From the NCBI GenBank assembly GCA_019425655.1, contig NQWY01000127.1, forward strand, positions 34,530 through 98,529: 64,000 nt of DNA, given 5' to 3'. The notes below the pieces were generated by a model, which did not search any database, was not told the origin of the DNA, and was given only the letters and a program-made list of their open reading frames with translations. Shown one piece after another: positions 1 to 8,610 of the stretch. The number at the start of each line of letters is the position of its first letter. The stretch's first letter is position 1. A program made the translations under genes and the position numbers. This DNA comes from Rhizophagus prolifer (taxonomy: Eukaryota; Glomeromycota; Glomeromycetes; Glomerales; Glomeraceae).

Positions 1-849
1 TATATTGCGGATATCTCCACGGATAAAGATCGCGCAAAAAATTTCGGATTAATAGGAGCCGCTTTTGGGCTGGGATTTATTATTGGTCCTGTCTTAGGTG
101 GTGTGTTGGGGCATTATGGTTCCAGAGTTCCGTTTTATGCGGCAGCAGCTTTATGTATGCTCAACTTTCTTTATGGTTATTTTATTTTACCGGAAAGTTT
201 GTCTAAAGAAAATCGCAGAGAGTTTGACTGGAAACGTGCCAATCCTATTGGGTCATTAAAGCTGCTTAGAAAACATCCGGAGATTTCGGGATTAGTAATT
301 TCTTTGATTTTGATTTACATTGGTGGACATGCTGTACAAAGTAACTGGAGTTTCTATACCATGTACAGATTCAACTGGGATGAAAGAATGGTAGGTATCT
401 CTTTGGGCGTTGTAGGACTAATGGTTGGGTTGGTTCAGGGATTGTTGATAAGGTGGATTAATCCGAAAATCGGTGACCGTAAGAGCATCTACTATGGCCT
501 GTTATTATACTCATTCGGAATGCTCCTATATGCATTTGCGACGCAAGGTTGGATGATGTTACTGTTCACTATCCCATACTGTTTAGGTGGAATCTGTGGA
601 CCAGCATTACAATCCATTATTACCAAAAATATCCCGTCCAATGAGCAGGGTGAATTGCAAGGCGCTTTGACGAGTCTTATGAGTGCAACGTCTATAATTG
701 GTCCACCAATGATGACCAATTTATTTTATTATTTTACTCACAAAGAGGCACCTTTCTTATTTCCCGGAGCACCTTTTTTTCTTGCCTTTTTATTATTTAT
801 GATAAGCATCTTTTTTGTTTATATCAACTTCAACAGAAAGAAAAAATAA
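1..849 (+). CDS. MFS drug exporter, Tet/TCR-like, 5' end outside window
   Basis: The reading frame is open from base 1, so the gene starts upstream and about 282 C-terminal residues are seen. This is an inner-membrane proton-driven exporter of the major facilitator superfamily. The first visible residues contain an ADIS-x-DKDRAKNFG loop followed by GFIIGPVLGG, the antiporter motif C of TetA-type 12-helix transporters. About eight further hydrophobic helices follow, and the protein ends in a basic NFNRKKK tail. Substrate cannot be told from sequence; Tet-like proteins of this type in Bacteroidota are often annotated as tetracycline exporters without evidence. The gene stands alone, ahead of the tat gene by 141 nt. 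Confidence 0.85.
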   Translation, partial: YIADISTDKDRAKNFGLIGAAFGLGFIIGPVLGGVLGHYGSRVPFYAAAALCMLNFLYGYFILPESLSKENRREFDWKRANPIGSLKLLRKHPEISGLVISLILIYIGGHAVQSNWSFYTMYRFNWDERMVGISLGVVGLMVGLVQGLLIRWINPKIGDRKSIYYGLLLYSFGMLLYAFATQGWMMLLFTIPYCLGGICGPALQSIITKNIPSNEQGELQGALTSLMSATSIIGPPMMTNLFYYFTHKEAPFLFPGAPFFLAFLLFMISIFFVYINFNRKKK

Positions 850-978
850 ATTTATTTAGGGAAATTATTAAGGATAGTTTTACTTTTTATATTCTAAAAT
901 CAAAAGAAATAATAATTTCTAAGCTATTTTTAAGTAAAAATTAATAAAATTCTCTCTATCAATTCTATAAATGTTTCT

Positions 979-986
979 TAATTTTG
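979..986 (+). promoter_or_regulatory. -7 promoter element (TAATTTTG) of the tat gene
   Basis: TAATTTTG matches the Bacteroidota -7 consensus TAnnTTTG and ends only 4 nt before the ATG at 991, so transcription would begin at or next to the start codon. No clear -33 TTTG at the usual spacing was seen. Confidence 0.4.
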
Positions 987-990
987 TCAA

Positions 991-1314
991 ATGGAATTGA
1001 GTATTGGAGAAATGCTGATGATTGCTCTGGCAATTGTCGTTCTGTTCGGACCGGATAAATTACCCGAGATCGCAAGAGGTCTTGGCGAAGGAGTTCGTAA
1101 AATGCGTGGGGCAGTGGATGATATCAAAACCGAAATAATGAAGGAAGCGGAAAATCCTGTTTCCGAAATCAAAAAAGAGATCGAAAAGGTGAAACAATCT
1201 GCGCAGGAATTCAATCCCTTGGCAGACAAAAAAACGGAGGCTTTTCTTAAAGAAGAGACACCCAAAATCGACCTTTCCGAGGACGATTCTCACGAAGGTC
1301 CAGTAAGCAGATAA
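991..1314 (+). CDS. Sec-independent translocase protein, TatA/TatB family
   Basis: 107 residues. It begins with a short hydrophobic helix (about residues 7-20), then the family hinge FGPDKLPEIARGLGEG and a long amphipathic, Lys/Glu-rich helix. This is the TatA/B/Hcf106 pattern, a membrane component that forms or gates the pore exporting folded twin-arginine proteins. The acidic C-terminal tail is variable and not informative. TatA and TatB cannot be separated by sequence alone here, and no tatC lies nearby. The gene ends 1 nt before the PAP2 gene, so the two are probably cotranscribed. Confidence 0.85.
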   Translation: MELSIGEMLMIALAIVVLFGPDKLPEIARGLGEGVRKMRGAVDDIKTEIMKEAENPVSEIKKEIEKVKQSAQEFNPLADKKTEAFLKEETPKIDLSEDDSHEGPVSR

Positions 1315-1315
1315 T

Positions 1316-1870
1316 ATGAACTGGCTTATTGAAAAGGACCAGGAATTATTATTATTCCTGAATAGATTAGGAGACTCTGCTTTCGATCCTTTTTGGCTTC
1401 TGATGACAAGCAAATGGTTCTGGATACCGTTTTATGCTATATTGCTTTATCTTCTTTACAAAAGTTTTCCGTTAAAAAAATTAATTTTTGTCATTATACT
1501 CATCGCAATTGGAATTACAATTTCCGATCAGCTGGCTGGTATTTTCAAATACGGTGTTGGCAGGCTAAGACCCTGTCATAATGATCTGTTGATGGCAAAG
1601 ATGCGGTTGGTAACCTGCGGAGGACAATTCGGATTTTACTCCTCACATTCTTCAAATTCTTTTTTTCTGGTCAGTTTTTTATCGATTCTGATTGGTAAAA
1701 AATATAAAATACTTCCTTATATCTTACTTTTCTGGGCACTTTTGGTTTCATATAGCAGGATCTATTTAGGAGTCCATTTTCCTTTAGATGTTGTATATGG
1801 AGCGGCTGTTGGATTTTTTTTAGGGGGTGTTTTTGCCAATCTTGCAAAAAAAATTATCGCAAAAAAGTGA
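1316..1870 (+). CDS. PAP2-family membrane phosphatase
   Basis: 184 residues with about five membrane helices. The three parts of the acid-phosphatase/PAP2 active site are visible: K-x6-RP (KYGVGRLRP, around residue 83), S-S-H-S-S-N-S (around 111) and SRIYLGVHFPLDV (around 149), supplying the phosphate-binding Lys/Arg and the catalytic His residues. Enzymes of this family dephosphorylate lipid phosphates such as undecaprenyl pyrophosphate, phosphatidic acid or lipid A at the outer face of the inner membrane. The exact substrate is not predictable. It follows the tat gene directly and is convergent with rlmH, from which it is separated by a repeat element. Confidence 0.85.
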   Translation: MNWLIEKDQELLLFLNRLGDSAFDPFWLLMTSKWFWIPFYAILLYLLYKSFPLKKLIFVIILIAIGITISDQLAGIFKYGVGRLRPCHNDLLMAKMRLVTCGGQFGFYSSHSSNSFFLVSFLSILIGKKYKILPYILLFWALLVSYSRIYLGVHFPLDVVYGAAVGFFLGGVFANLAKKIIAKK

Positions 1871-1899
1871 ATTATTTTTTAGGAGCTTAAACCCGCTAT

Positions 1900-1954
1900 C
1901 CACTATATCTTTTTATTTTTTTAGCAAAAAAATAAAAAGGATGCCGTTACTATC
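1900..1954 (+). repeat. Dispersed intergenic hairpin repeat, copy 1
   Basis: The element reads CCACTATATCTTTTT (1900-1914), then a 14-bp perfect stem (1909-1922 with 1926-1939, loop AGC), then AAAAAGGATGCCGTT (1934-1948). The same two blocks, with only a few changes, occur at 16384-16444. It lies between convergent genes and may also act as a two-way terminator. Confidence 0.6.
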
Positions 1955-2036
1955 GGGGCTAGTTAGCAATTCGGAAGCCCTTTGAAAGTTTAAACCTAAC
2001 AACAATCAACAACTGTTATAAGATAAAAACTCAATT

Positions 2037-2510
2037 TTAATCATTATGATAAGGTTTTCCCTGCAAAATAGTTGCTGCCCGATAAATTTGTTCCACGAAA
2101 AACAGCCGAATCATCTGATGTGTAAAAGTCATTTTTGACAGAGATACTTTTTCATTAGCACGCTGATAGATCTCCTCAGAAAAACCATAAGCTCCGCCAA
2201 TAAGTATGTTTACCTTTTTTACTGAATTTCCAAGCCAGAAATCAATTTTTCCGGCAAACTCGCGGCTGGTAAATTGTTTTCCTTTTTCATCCAGCAGAAT
2301 GACCAGATCAGAAGAGTCTATTTGGTTCTGAAACAGCTTGGCTTCTTCTTTTTTCAGTTGATCAGGATTCAGGTTTCTGGCGTTTTTCACATCCGGAATT
2401 TCCAGAAGTTCAAAGTTCCAGTGTTTTGGAATTCTTGGCAGGTAATAGCTGATAAGAGAAACAATTTCTTTATCATCCGTTTTCCCGATGCAGATCAAAT
2501 TAATACGCAT
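2037..2510 (-). CDS. rlmH: 23S rRNA (pseudouridine(1915)-N3)-methyltransferase RlmH
   Basis: 157 residues, the normal length for RlmH, a small SPOUT-class methyltransferase that uses S-adenosylmethionine to methylate pseudouridine 1915 of 23S rRNA in assembled 70S ribosomes. Visible family features are the N-terminal MRINLICIGK strand, LLDEKGKQFTSREFA in the middle, the ILIGGAYGFSEE SAM-binding knot loop (around residue 102), and the C-terminal SLSKMTFTHQMIRLFFVEQIYRA block ending in GKPYHND. It is divergent from yihY, with 30 nt between the start codons. Confidence 0.97.
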   Translation of the reverse strand: MRINLICIGKTDDKEIVSLISYYLPRIPKHWNFELLEIPDVKNARNLNPDQLKKEEAKLFQNQIDSSDLVILLDEKGKQFTSREFAGKIDFWLGNSVKKVNILIGGAYGFSEEIYQRANEKVSLSKMTFTHQMIRLFFVEQIYRAATILQGKPYHND

Positions 2511-2514
2511 TTAG

Positions 2515-2522
2515 TATATTTG
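2515..2522 (+). promoter_or_regulatory. -7 promoter element (TATATTTG) for the YihY gene
   Basis: A perfect TAnnTTTG in the 30-nt gap between divergent rlmH and the YihY gene, 18 nt before the ATG at 2541. Confidence 0.5.
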
Positions 2523-2540
2523 TGAGGCAAAGATAAATGA

Positions 2541-3482
2541 ATGGCAAAAAAAATACGACGTTTTTTCCTCAAAATCCAAAACTTTTTCGACGGAATTCAT
2601 ATTCCGGTTTTAGGAATTTCTCTGTGGAAAATGTTCGGGATTTATAGCAATGCGATTTTCAAAAATCCATTAGGACGGCAGGCTGCTAGTATTTCATGGA
2701 ATTTTTTTCTCAGCCTTTTTCCGATGATTCTGTTTCTCTTGTCGGTTTTGCCTTATATGCCGCATTATGATAAACTTCAGTTTTATATTTTCGAAGTTCT
2801 TATGCCAAGAATTTTCCCTTCGCATATGCAAAGTGATGTGACAAACTATATCCAGGGTAATATTATTCCTAACATGAAGTCGATAAGTAATTTAACAATC
2901 TTATTGTCTTTTGTATTTGCTACTAACGGTTGTTTTACGCTGATTAACGGATTCAACAGGAATACAGAATTACAGAGAGGCTTTGTGAAAGAATATGCTT
3001 TGGCAATGCTTGTAACAATCAGCTTTCTGACATTGGTTTTTCTTTCTATTTTCGGGATCTATTACAGCGAAGTTGTTCTGAAACTTTTTACACCAACATA
3101 TGATATCAGCTGGTTTACTAAAAACATGACCAAAATTATCGGTTTCATATCGTTTCCATTGTTTTATTTTATTTTGCTGACACTTTTTTACTGGGTGGGC
3201 TGTCTCAAAATTACAAGACTAAGAGAAGCTTATCCGGGCGCTGTTCTTACAACGGTTTTATTTGTTCTACTGACTTACTTTTTCGCTATTTATGTGGCTA
3301 ATATTGCAAGATACAATGTCCTGTACGGTTCCATTGGTTCCATTATTTTGGTAATGGTTTGGGTCAACGTAAACGTGTTTCTGGTATTGATGGGTAATGA
3401 ACTGAACCTGGCGATCAAAAAAGTTAAATTGGAGAAATTGGTTCGTGAAGAAATGAATTCTACAGAAATGGTTGAATCCTAA
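2541..3482 (+). CDS. YihY/BrkB family inner-membrane protein
   Basis: 313 residues with about six membrane helices. The N-terminal block with A-A-SISWNFFLSLFPMILFL and the later RLREAYPGAVLTT and YGSIGSIILVMVWVNV segments are the signatures of the YihY/BrkB (formerly 'ribonuclease BN') family. The name RNase BN came from an early mis-assignment; the present view is an integral membrane protein of uncertain, possibly transport, function. The last 4 nt overlap the 3' end of nhaA on the other strand, so the two genes are convergent with no room for a separate terminator. Confidence 0.88.
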   Translation: MAKKIRRFFLKIQNFFDGIHIPVLGISLWKMFGIYSNAIFKNPLGRQAASISWNFFLSLFPMILFLLSVLPYMPHYDKLQFYIFEVLMPRIFPSHMQSDVTNYIQGNIIPNMKSISNLTILLSFVFATNGCFTLINGFNRNTELQRGFVKEYALAMLVTISFLTLVFLSIFGIYYSEVVLKLFTPTYDISWFTKNMTKIIGFISFPLFYFILLTLFYWVGCLKITRLREAYPGAVLTTVLFVLLTYFFAIYVANIARYNVLYGSIGSIILVMVWVNVNVFLVLMGNELNLAIKKVKLEKLVREEMNSTEMVES

Positions 3483-4633
3483 TTTTTCTTCATTTTTAAA
3501 ATCAAATAACCGGTAAGCCCGGACAAAACAGACGCAAACAGAATACTGATTTTAGAGAGATTCTGGATTTCGGTCTCATTTGGGAAAGCTAAAAGCGATA
3601 CAAAAATCGACATTGTGAAACCGATTCCGGCCAGGAACCCAACGCCGATCATTTCTTTCCAGGCAGATAAAGCAGGCATTTTTCCCCATTTCAATTTTAT
3701 AGCTAAAAAGGAAAACAAATTGATGCCTAAAACTTTTCCTGCAAATAATCCGAAGATAATTCCCAAACTCAATGGGCTGATAAAATGACTGAATATTCCG
3801 GACTGAAAAGTAATATTAGTATTTGCCAAAGCGAATACTGGCATGATTAAAAAGCTGACAGGAATGTGAAGTTTTTGTTCTAATTTTTCTAATGGCGAAA
3901 TCTCGGTTGTAGAAACATTGGTGGGAATTGTAAAAGCTAGGATAACGCCCGCAATTGTTGCATGAATTCCGGAATGATGCATAAAATACCATAGGAATAA
4001 TCCCGGAATAATGTAAAAGAGGATCTTTGCAATCCCAATTCTATTGAGAATAATTAACAAAGCAGTTATTCCGCCGCAAAATCCCAAAGAAATCCAATCT
4101 ATTGAATCCGTATAGAACAATGCAATAACGATAATTGCCCCCAGATCATCAACGATTGCCAGAGCACTCAGGAAGATTTTCAAAGAATTAGGGACACTCT
4201 TTCCAAGCAGAGAAATAATAGCAAGCGAAAACGCGATATCAGTCGCCATTGGAATTGCCCAGCCATTTTTATAACAGGTATTATGATTGAATGCAACATA
4301 AATCAAAGCCGGAATCAGCATCCCGCCAACAGCTGCGAAAATAGGCAGGCTTGCTTTTCTGATATCAGACAATTCGCCTTCGAGTAATTCCCGTTTGATT
4401 TCCAGGCCAACCAAAAGGAAGAAAATGGCCATTAGTCCGTCATTGATCCAAACGGAAACCGAATAATCCAAATGAAATACTTCTGTTCCTATTTTCGAAT
4501 CCAGAAGATTTTGAAATGCTTCTGCTGGTGACGTGTTAGCAATAATTAATGATACTATCACACAGACGATCAATAATACACCGGAACTTTTGCTGCTATG
4601 GAAAAATTGCTGAAAATACTTTGATAAAACCAT
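3479..4633 (-). CDS. nhaA: Na+/H+ antiporter NhaA
   Basis: 384 residues, close to the usual 380-390, with about 12 membrane helices. NhaA exports Na+ in exchange for protons at alkaline pH. The ion-binding aspartates are in IVDDLGAI (around residue 162). GLEIKRELLEGEL in the second helix region, MATDIAFSLAI and GIGFTMSIFVSLLAF near the end are also typical. Its ATG shares one base with the stop codon of rel (TAATG), so it is translationally coupled to the stringent-response gene upstream. Confidence 0.96.
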   Translation of the reverse strand: MVLSKYFQQFFHSSKSSGVLLIVCVIVSLIIANTSPAEAFQNLLDSKIGTEVFHLDYSVSVWINDGLMAIFFLLVGLEIKRELLEGELSDIRKASLPIFAAVGGMLIPALIYVAFNHNTCYKNGWAIPMATDIAFSLAIISLLGKSVPNSLKIFLSALAIVDDLGAIIVIALFYTDSIDWISLGFCGGITALLIILNRIGIAKILFYIIPGLFLWYFMHHSGIHATIAGVILAFTIPTNVSTTEISPLEKLEQKLHIPVSFLIMPVFALANTNITFQSGIFSHFISPLSLGIIFGLFAGKVLGINLFSFLAIKLKWGKMPALSAWKEMIGVGFLAGIGFTMSIFVSLLAFPNETEIQNLSKISILFASVLSGLTGYLILKMKKN

Positions 4634-6834
4634 TACATTCTCTTCACTTTAGAAACGCCATTAATTGCCTTCAGCTGCTTGAATGTTTCCTCAAGCTGAC
4701 TTCTGTTTTTAACTTCAAGATTGATGTTTCCTGTAAAAATGCCGTCGTTGGAAGCAATGCTCATACTCTTCATGTCCATATTCATATTGTTGCTGATAAC
4801 CGCCGTGATGTCGTTGATCATTCCCATTCTGTCAAGACCTTCGATCTCGATTTTGATTCTGTTTTTGAAACTTTCCGCATTGACCCATTTGGCCTGCAGA
4901 ACACGATAATCATAATTAGCTCTCAGGTTGATGGCGTTGGGGCAGTTGTCATTATGAACTTTGATGCCGTCAGAAATCGTAATAAATCCGAAAATCTTAT
5001 CACCAGGAATTACGGTGCAGCATTTAGCAAAACTATAATTCAGTTTTTCTTCATCTTTCCCGAAAACAATCATATCCAAATTGGAGTCGACTTTTTCGAC
5101 ATATTCCTCTTTGTTGGATGATTTTCGGAAACGGTTGAAAATATTGCTGAGAATACTTTTTTTGTCAGAATATCTTTTGATATCACCAATATCGAATGTC
5201 CCGTTCTGAAATCCTAGAAATAGGTCCTGGGAAGTTTTCAGATTCAGAAATTTTTGCAAACCATTGATTTCGTCATCATTGAAATTCAATTTGGCGTGGC
5301 GCATTTTTCTTTGCAGAATTTCCTTCCCTTCTGCTGTATGCTGATTTTTTTCCGAATTAAGGATATTCTTAATTTTAGATTTGGCTTTGGAAGTGACTAC
5401 AAACTCCAGCCAGTCAGCTTTTGGTTTTTGGTTCTGTGACGAAAGAATATCAATCTGATCACCATTCTGAAGCACATAACTGATCGGAACCAATTTTCCA
5501 TTGATTTTCGCACCCAAACATTTCATTCCAAGATCTGTATGCACAGAGAATGCAAAATCCAATGCAGTTGCGCCGGTTGGTAATATTTTGATTTCACCTT
5601 TTGGCGTGAAGACAAAAACTTCTTTGGAGTAGAGATTCAGTTTGATATTATCAAGAAGTTCTGATGTAGAGAGGTTTTGCTGTTGTTCCAAAACTTCCCG
5701 TATCTCTGTAACCCAGTTTTCAAATCGCTGATCGTCACTGTTTTTGCGGTAACCTTCTTTGTATTTATAATGGGCAGCAACACCTTTTTCTGCGATGTCA
5801 TCCATCCTTTCCGACCGAATCTGAACTTCGATCCATTTTTTATCAGGACCCATTACAGTAAGGTGCAAACTTTCGTAGCCAGTAGATCTCGGTTGAGAAA
5901 TCCAGTCGCGCATTCGGGAAGGATTACTTTGATAAAGGTCGGTGACGATAGAATAGATCTTCCAGGCAAGGAATTTCTCATTTCTCGGATCAGATTTATA
6001 AATGATTCTGATGGCGTAATTATCAAAAACTTCCTCAAAGGTCACATTCTGTTTCTGCATTTTACGATAAATGGAACTGATGGCTTTCGCACGGCCTTTT
6101 ATGGTAAAATTGAGTCCTTCTTCTTTCAGTTGTTCAGAAACTTCTTTGGTAAATTCCTCAACATATTTTTCGCGGCCTTCTTTGGCGATTTCCAATTTAC
6201 CAACAATCTCGTTATAGATATCAGGATTGTTATATTTCAATGAGAGATCTTCCAGCTCAGATTTGATATTATAAAGTCCAAATCTGTGAGCCAAAGGAGC
6301 ATAGATGTAAGCGGTTTCTGCAGCAATTTTTTTCTGCTTCACAGGATGCATACTTTCCAGCGTTCTCATGTTATGCAGGCGGTCTGCGATCTTGATGAGA
6401 ATCACCCGGAAATCTTCAGAAAGTGTCAGCAATAATTTTCTGTAATTTTCAGACTGAACCGATATGTTCTGCTGGTTCATCACAGAGATTTTTGTCAAAC
6501 CGTTAACGATATCCGCAATATTTTTCCCAAAGATTTTTTTAAGATCTTCATACGTGTATTCGGAATCTTCTATCACGTCGTGGAGTAGTGCGCAGGCAAT
6601 GCTGGTTGCACCTAAACCAATCTCGTTGGCCACAATTTTTGCAACCTCTATCGGATGGTAGATGTATGGTTCTCCAGTTTTTCTGCGCTGATCTTTGTGA
6701 GCATCCAGAGCAATATCAAAAGCCTTTCTGATAAGCTTGTTCTGCTCTTCATCCAAAGTACGGTATGTGTTGGAAATAAGGTCTTTATATCTCGCAAGGA
6801 TTTCCTTGTTTTCTTTCTCTAAATCGTAAATCAT
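4633..6834 (-). CDS. Bifunctional (p)ppGpp synthetase/hydrolase (Rel/SpoT)
   Basis: 733 residues from the chosen ATG at 6834; a longer frame back to 6885 adds a hydrophobic tail unlike the family. Domains in order: HD hydrolase (about 30-180) with HDVIEDSEY at 85-93; synthetase (about 225-350) with GYESLHLTV; TGS (about 390-455, EVFVFTPKGEIKILP); a conserved CCTVIPGD block; and a C-terminal ACT domain (about 655-733). Both catalytic halves look intact, so it should both make and degrade the alarmone, as a long RSH enzyme does. It heads a two-gene unit with nhaA. Confidence 0.95.
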   Translation of the reverse strand: MIYDLEKENKEILARYKDLISNTYRTLDEEQNKLIRKAFDIALDAHKDQRRKTGEPYIYHPIEVAKIVANEIGLGATSIACALLHDVIEDSEYTYEDLKKIFGKNIADIVNGLTKISVMNQQNISVQSENYRKLLLTLSEDFRVILIKIADRLHNMRTLESMHPVKQKKIAAETAYIYAPLAHRFGLYNIKSELEDLSLKYNNPDIYNEIVGKLEIAKEGREKYVEEFTKEVSEQLKEEGLNFTIKGRAKAISSIYRKMQKQNVTFEEVFDNYAIRIIYKSDPRNEKFLAWKIYSIVTDLYQSNPSRMRDWISQPRSTGYESLHLTVMGPDKKWIEVQIRSERMDDIAEKGVAAHYKYKEGYRKNSDDQRFENWVTEIREVLEQQQNLSTSELLDNIKLNLYSKEVFVFTPKGEIKILPTGATALDFAFSVHTDLGMKCLGAKINGKLVPISYVLQNGDQIDILSSQNQKPKADWLEFVVTSKAKSKIKNILNSEKNQHTAEGKEILQRKMRHAKLNFNDDEINGLQKFLNLKTSQDLFLGFQNGTFDIGDIKRYSDKKSILSNIFNRFRKSSNKEEYVEKVDSNLDMIVFGKDEEKLNYSFAKCCTVIPGDKIFGFITISDGIKVHNDNCPNAINLRANYDYRVLQAKWVNAESFKNRIKIEIEGLDRMGMINDITAVISNNMNMDMKSMSIASNDGIFTGNINLEVKNRSQLEETFKQLKAINGVSKVKRM

Positions 6835-6887
6835 ATAAAATGTAAACTCACAAACGAATATAAGAAATTTAATACAGATTATCAAGC

Positions 6888-6895
6888 TATCTTTG
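6888..6895 (+). promoter_or_regulatory. -7 promoter element (TATCTTTG) for the VanZ-like gene
   Basis: TAnnTTTG match between divergent rel and the VanZ-like gene, 33 nt before the ATG at 6929. Confidence 0.42.
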
Positions 6896-6928
6896 TGCCA
6901 TATTTTTCTAATAAGCTGATTTTTGAAA

Positions 6929-7369
6929 ATGGAAAATTACTGGCTTTTATTCCGGAAAGTTTACAGGATTTTGATTCCGATTTACACTCTTTTTTTGCTT
7001 TATCTGATGTTTTTCGGATTTGGCAGAAGCCAGTATGATATTAATATTGTAAGGATGATTCCTATGTTTTCAACAGCTGGTTTTGTTGAGCAGACGATTC
7101 TTTGGAAAACAATTATCATTAATATCCTCGGTAATATCCTGATATTTGTTCCGTTTGGGTTTTTAGGAATTATATTTCCGAAACTTAATGATTTCAAAAA
7201 CCTGATTATTCATTTTCTTTCAGCAATTACCATTGTGGAAAGCCTTCAGTATTTCACAAGACTGGGCGTTTTCGATATTGATGATATTATTCTGAATACA
7301 ATTGGTATGGCAACAGGATTCTGGATATATCAATGGTTGAACAGAAGGTTTATTGGTAGGGATTCTTAG
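6929..7369 (+). CDS. VanZ-like membrane protein
   Basis: 146 residues with four predicted membrane helices. The block NILGNILIFVPFGFLGIIFP and the later ESLQYFTRLGVFDIDDIILNTIGMATGF are the conserved VanZ/phosphotransbutyrylase-like pattern (aromatic-rich helix, then F-D-IDDIILN). VanZ itself gives low-level teicoplanin resistance in enterococci, but most members have no known function. I chose the ATG at 6929 over the TTG two codons upstream. The last 20 nt overlap the 3' end of the GNAT gene on the other strand. Confidence 0.8.
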   Translation: MENYWLLFRKVYRILIPIYTLFLLYLMFFGFGRSQYDINIVRMIPMFSTAGFVEQTILWKTIIINILGNILIFVPFGFLGIIFPKLNDFKNLIIHFLSAITIVESLQYFTRLGVFDIDDIILNTIGMATGFWIYQWLNRRFIGRDS

Positions 7370-7781
7370 TATGAACTTCCATCCATCTTGCCGGATCTTT
7401 GATATTATTCCAACCAAATTTTTTATAAAGTTCGTGCGCATCAGCAGTTAAAAGAATCCACCTTCTCAAACCTTGTAATTCCGGATGATTCATAATGTTT
7501 TCCATTAACAATTTTGATAAGCCAAGTCCACGATAGTCATTCAAAATAAAAACATCGCCCAAATAAGCAATTGTCGTAAAATCTGTAATTACTTTTGCAA
7601 ATCCAACCAGCTTGTCTTTGTAAAACACACCGAAACAGAAAGCATTGGCAACCGATTTTTCGACAATATCTCTCGGAATTCCTTTTGCCCAATAGGATTC
7701 TTCTGACAGATATTGATGAATTATATCAATATCCATTTTGGATTTGTCGGTAGAGATATAAAAGTCTTGTTGGTTATACAT
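7350..7781 (-). CDS. GNAT family N-acetyltransferase
   Basis: 143 residues of the acetyl-CoA-dependent N-acetyltransferase fold. The central strand VGFAKVITDFTTIAYLGDVFILNDYRGLGLSKLLME includes the acetyl-CoA pyrophosphate-binding R-G-L-G-L-S loop (around residue 85). ELYKKFGWNNI near the end is the usual C-terminal strand of the 'Y-x-K-x-GF' type. Substrate unknown. It is the last gene of a minus-strand run, 2 nt after proC, suggesting cotranscription. Confidence 0.88.
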   Translation of the reverse strand: MYNQQDFYISTDKSKMDIDIIHQYLSEESYWAKGIPRDIVEKSVANAFCFGVFYKDKLVGFAKVITDFTTIAYLGDVFILNDYRGLGLSKLLMENIMNHPELQGLRRWILLTADAHELYKKFGWNNIKDPARWMEVHTKNPYQ

Positions 7782-7783
7782 TG

Positions 7784-8587
7784 TTATGAATTTAATTCTT
7801 TGGCTCTGTTTTCTGCGGCTAAAATTCCGTTTTTGAGAATAGATTTCAATTGATTTTCTTCGAAAGTTTTAAGGGCGGCTTCTGTTGTTCCGCCTTTTGA
7901 AGCGACATCTTTTATGAGTTCTTCCAAAGATTTATCAGAATTATTAATAAGATGATAAGCGCCCAGCATTGTCTGCTTGACGAATAATTTCGAAAGGTTT
8001 TCATCGATTCCCATTTCTGTTCCGGCTTTTATCATTGCATCGATGATGTAATAGAAATAAGCTGGTCCGCTTCCGGAAAGAGCTGTTACGCCATTCAGAA
8101 GACTTTCGTCTTCCAGATAAACAGAACGTCCTGTGGAGTTTAATAATCGTTCAATGTTCATCAATTCGGAGAAAGAAATTCCTTCTGCAGCAGTATAACC
8201 TGTGATTCCCATTCCGAGAAGAGTGGGCGAATTGGGCATTGCTCTTACGACGGATTGATGGTTGAGCAGTTTCTGGATTTTTTCAATCGAGATCCCTGCC
8301 ATTATTGATAAAACCATTGATTTTTCGGGTATATTGAAAGATAAATTTTCTGCGACATAACTAAAATCCTGAGGTTTCACAGCAATAATAATCAAGTCTG
8401 CTTCTAGATTTTCAACTTCATCAAAAGACGAAATTTCAGAATCCGGAAAAATCGATTTTATTTTCTCCTTTTTATTTTGATTTCTTGTGATGAGATGCAG
8501 GTTTTGTGGTTTTATCAGTTCATATTTCAAAAATGATCTGGAAAATGATAAACCCATATTTCCTGCTCCTAAAACTGCAATTTTCAT
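7784..8587 (-). CDS. proC: Pyrroline-5-carboxylate reductase
   Basis: 267 residues, the normal length. It reduces 1-pyrroline-5-carboxylate to L-proline with NAD(P)H, the last step of proline synthesis. The N-terminal Rossmann motif is VLGAGNMGLSFSRS; AVKPQDF, VVRAMPNSPTLLG and the C-terminal signature region ALSGSGPAYFYYIIDAM plus VASKGGTTEAAL are all present. The gene sits between a DsbA-like gene (23 nt upstream) and a GNAT gene (2 nt downstream). Confidence 0.96.
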   Translation of the reverse strand: MKIAVLGAGNMGLSFSRSFLKYELIKPQNLHLITRNQNKKEKIKSIFPDSEISSFDEVENLEADLIIIAVKPQDFSYVAENLSFNIPEKSMVLSIMAGISIEKIQKLLNHQSVVRAMPNSPTLLGMGITGYTAAEGISFSELMNIERLLNSTGRSVYLEDESLLNGVTALSGSGPAYFYYIIDAMIKAGTEMGIDENLSKLFVKQTMLGAYHLINNSDKSLEELIKDVASKGGTTEAALKTFEENQLKSILKNGILAAENRAKELNS

Positions 8588-8610
8588 TGGTGTTTTTTAG
8601 GTTTTAAATT

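Noticed and set aside
1-849. Tetracycline resistance gene
   Set aside because: Only general Tet/TCR motifs are visible in a partial gene; substrate cannot be assigned.
4549-6661. Plus-strand open frames opposite nhaA and rel
   Set aside because: They are shadows of two intact, well-recognised genes on the minus strand.
6835-6885. Longer N-terminus of the Rel protein
   Set aside because: The extra residues are hydrophobic and Cys-rich, unlike the family, and an ATG at 6834 gives the standard start.
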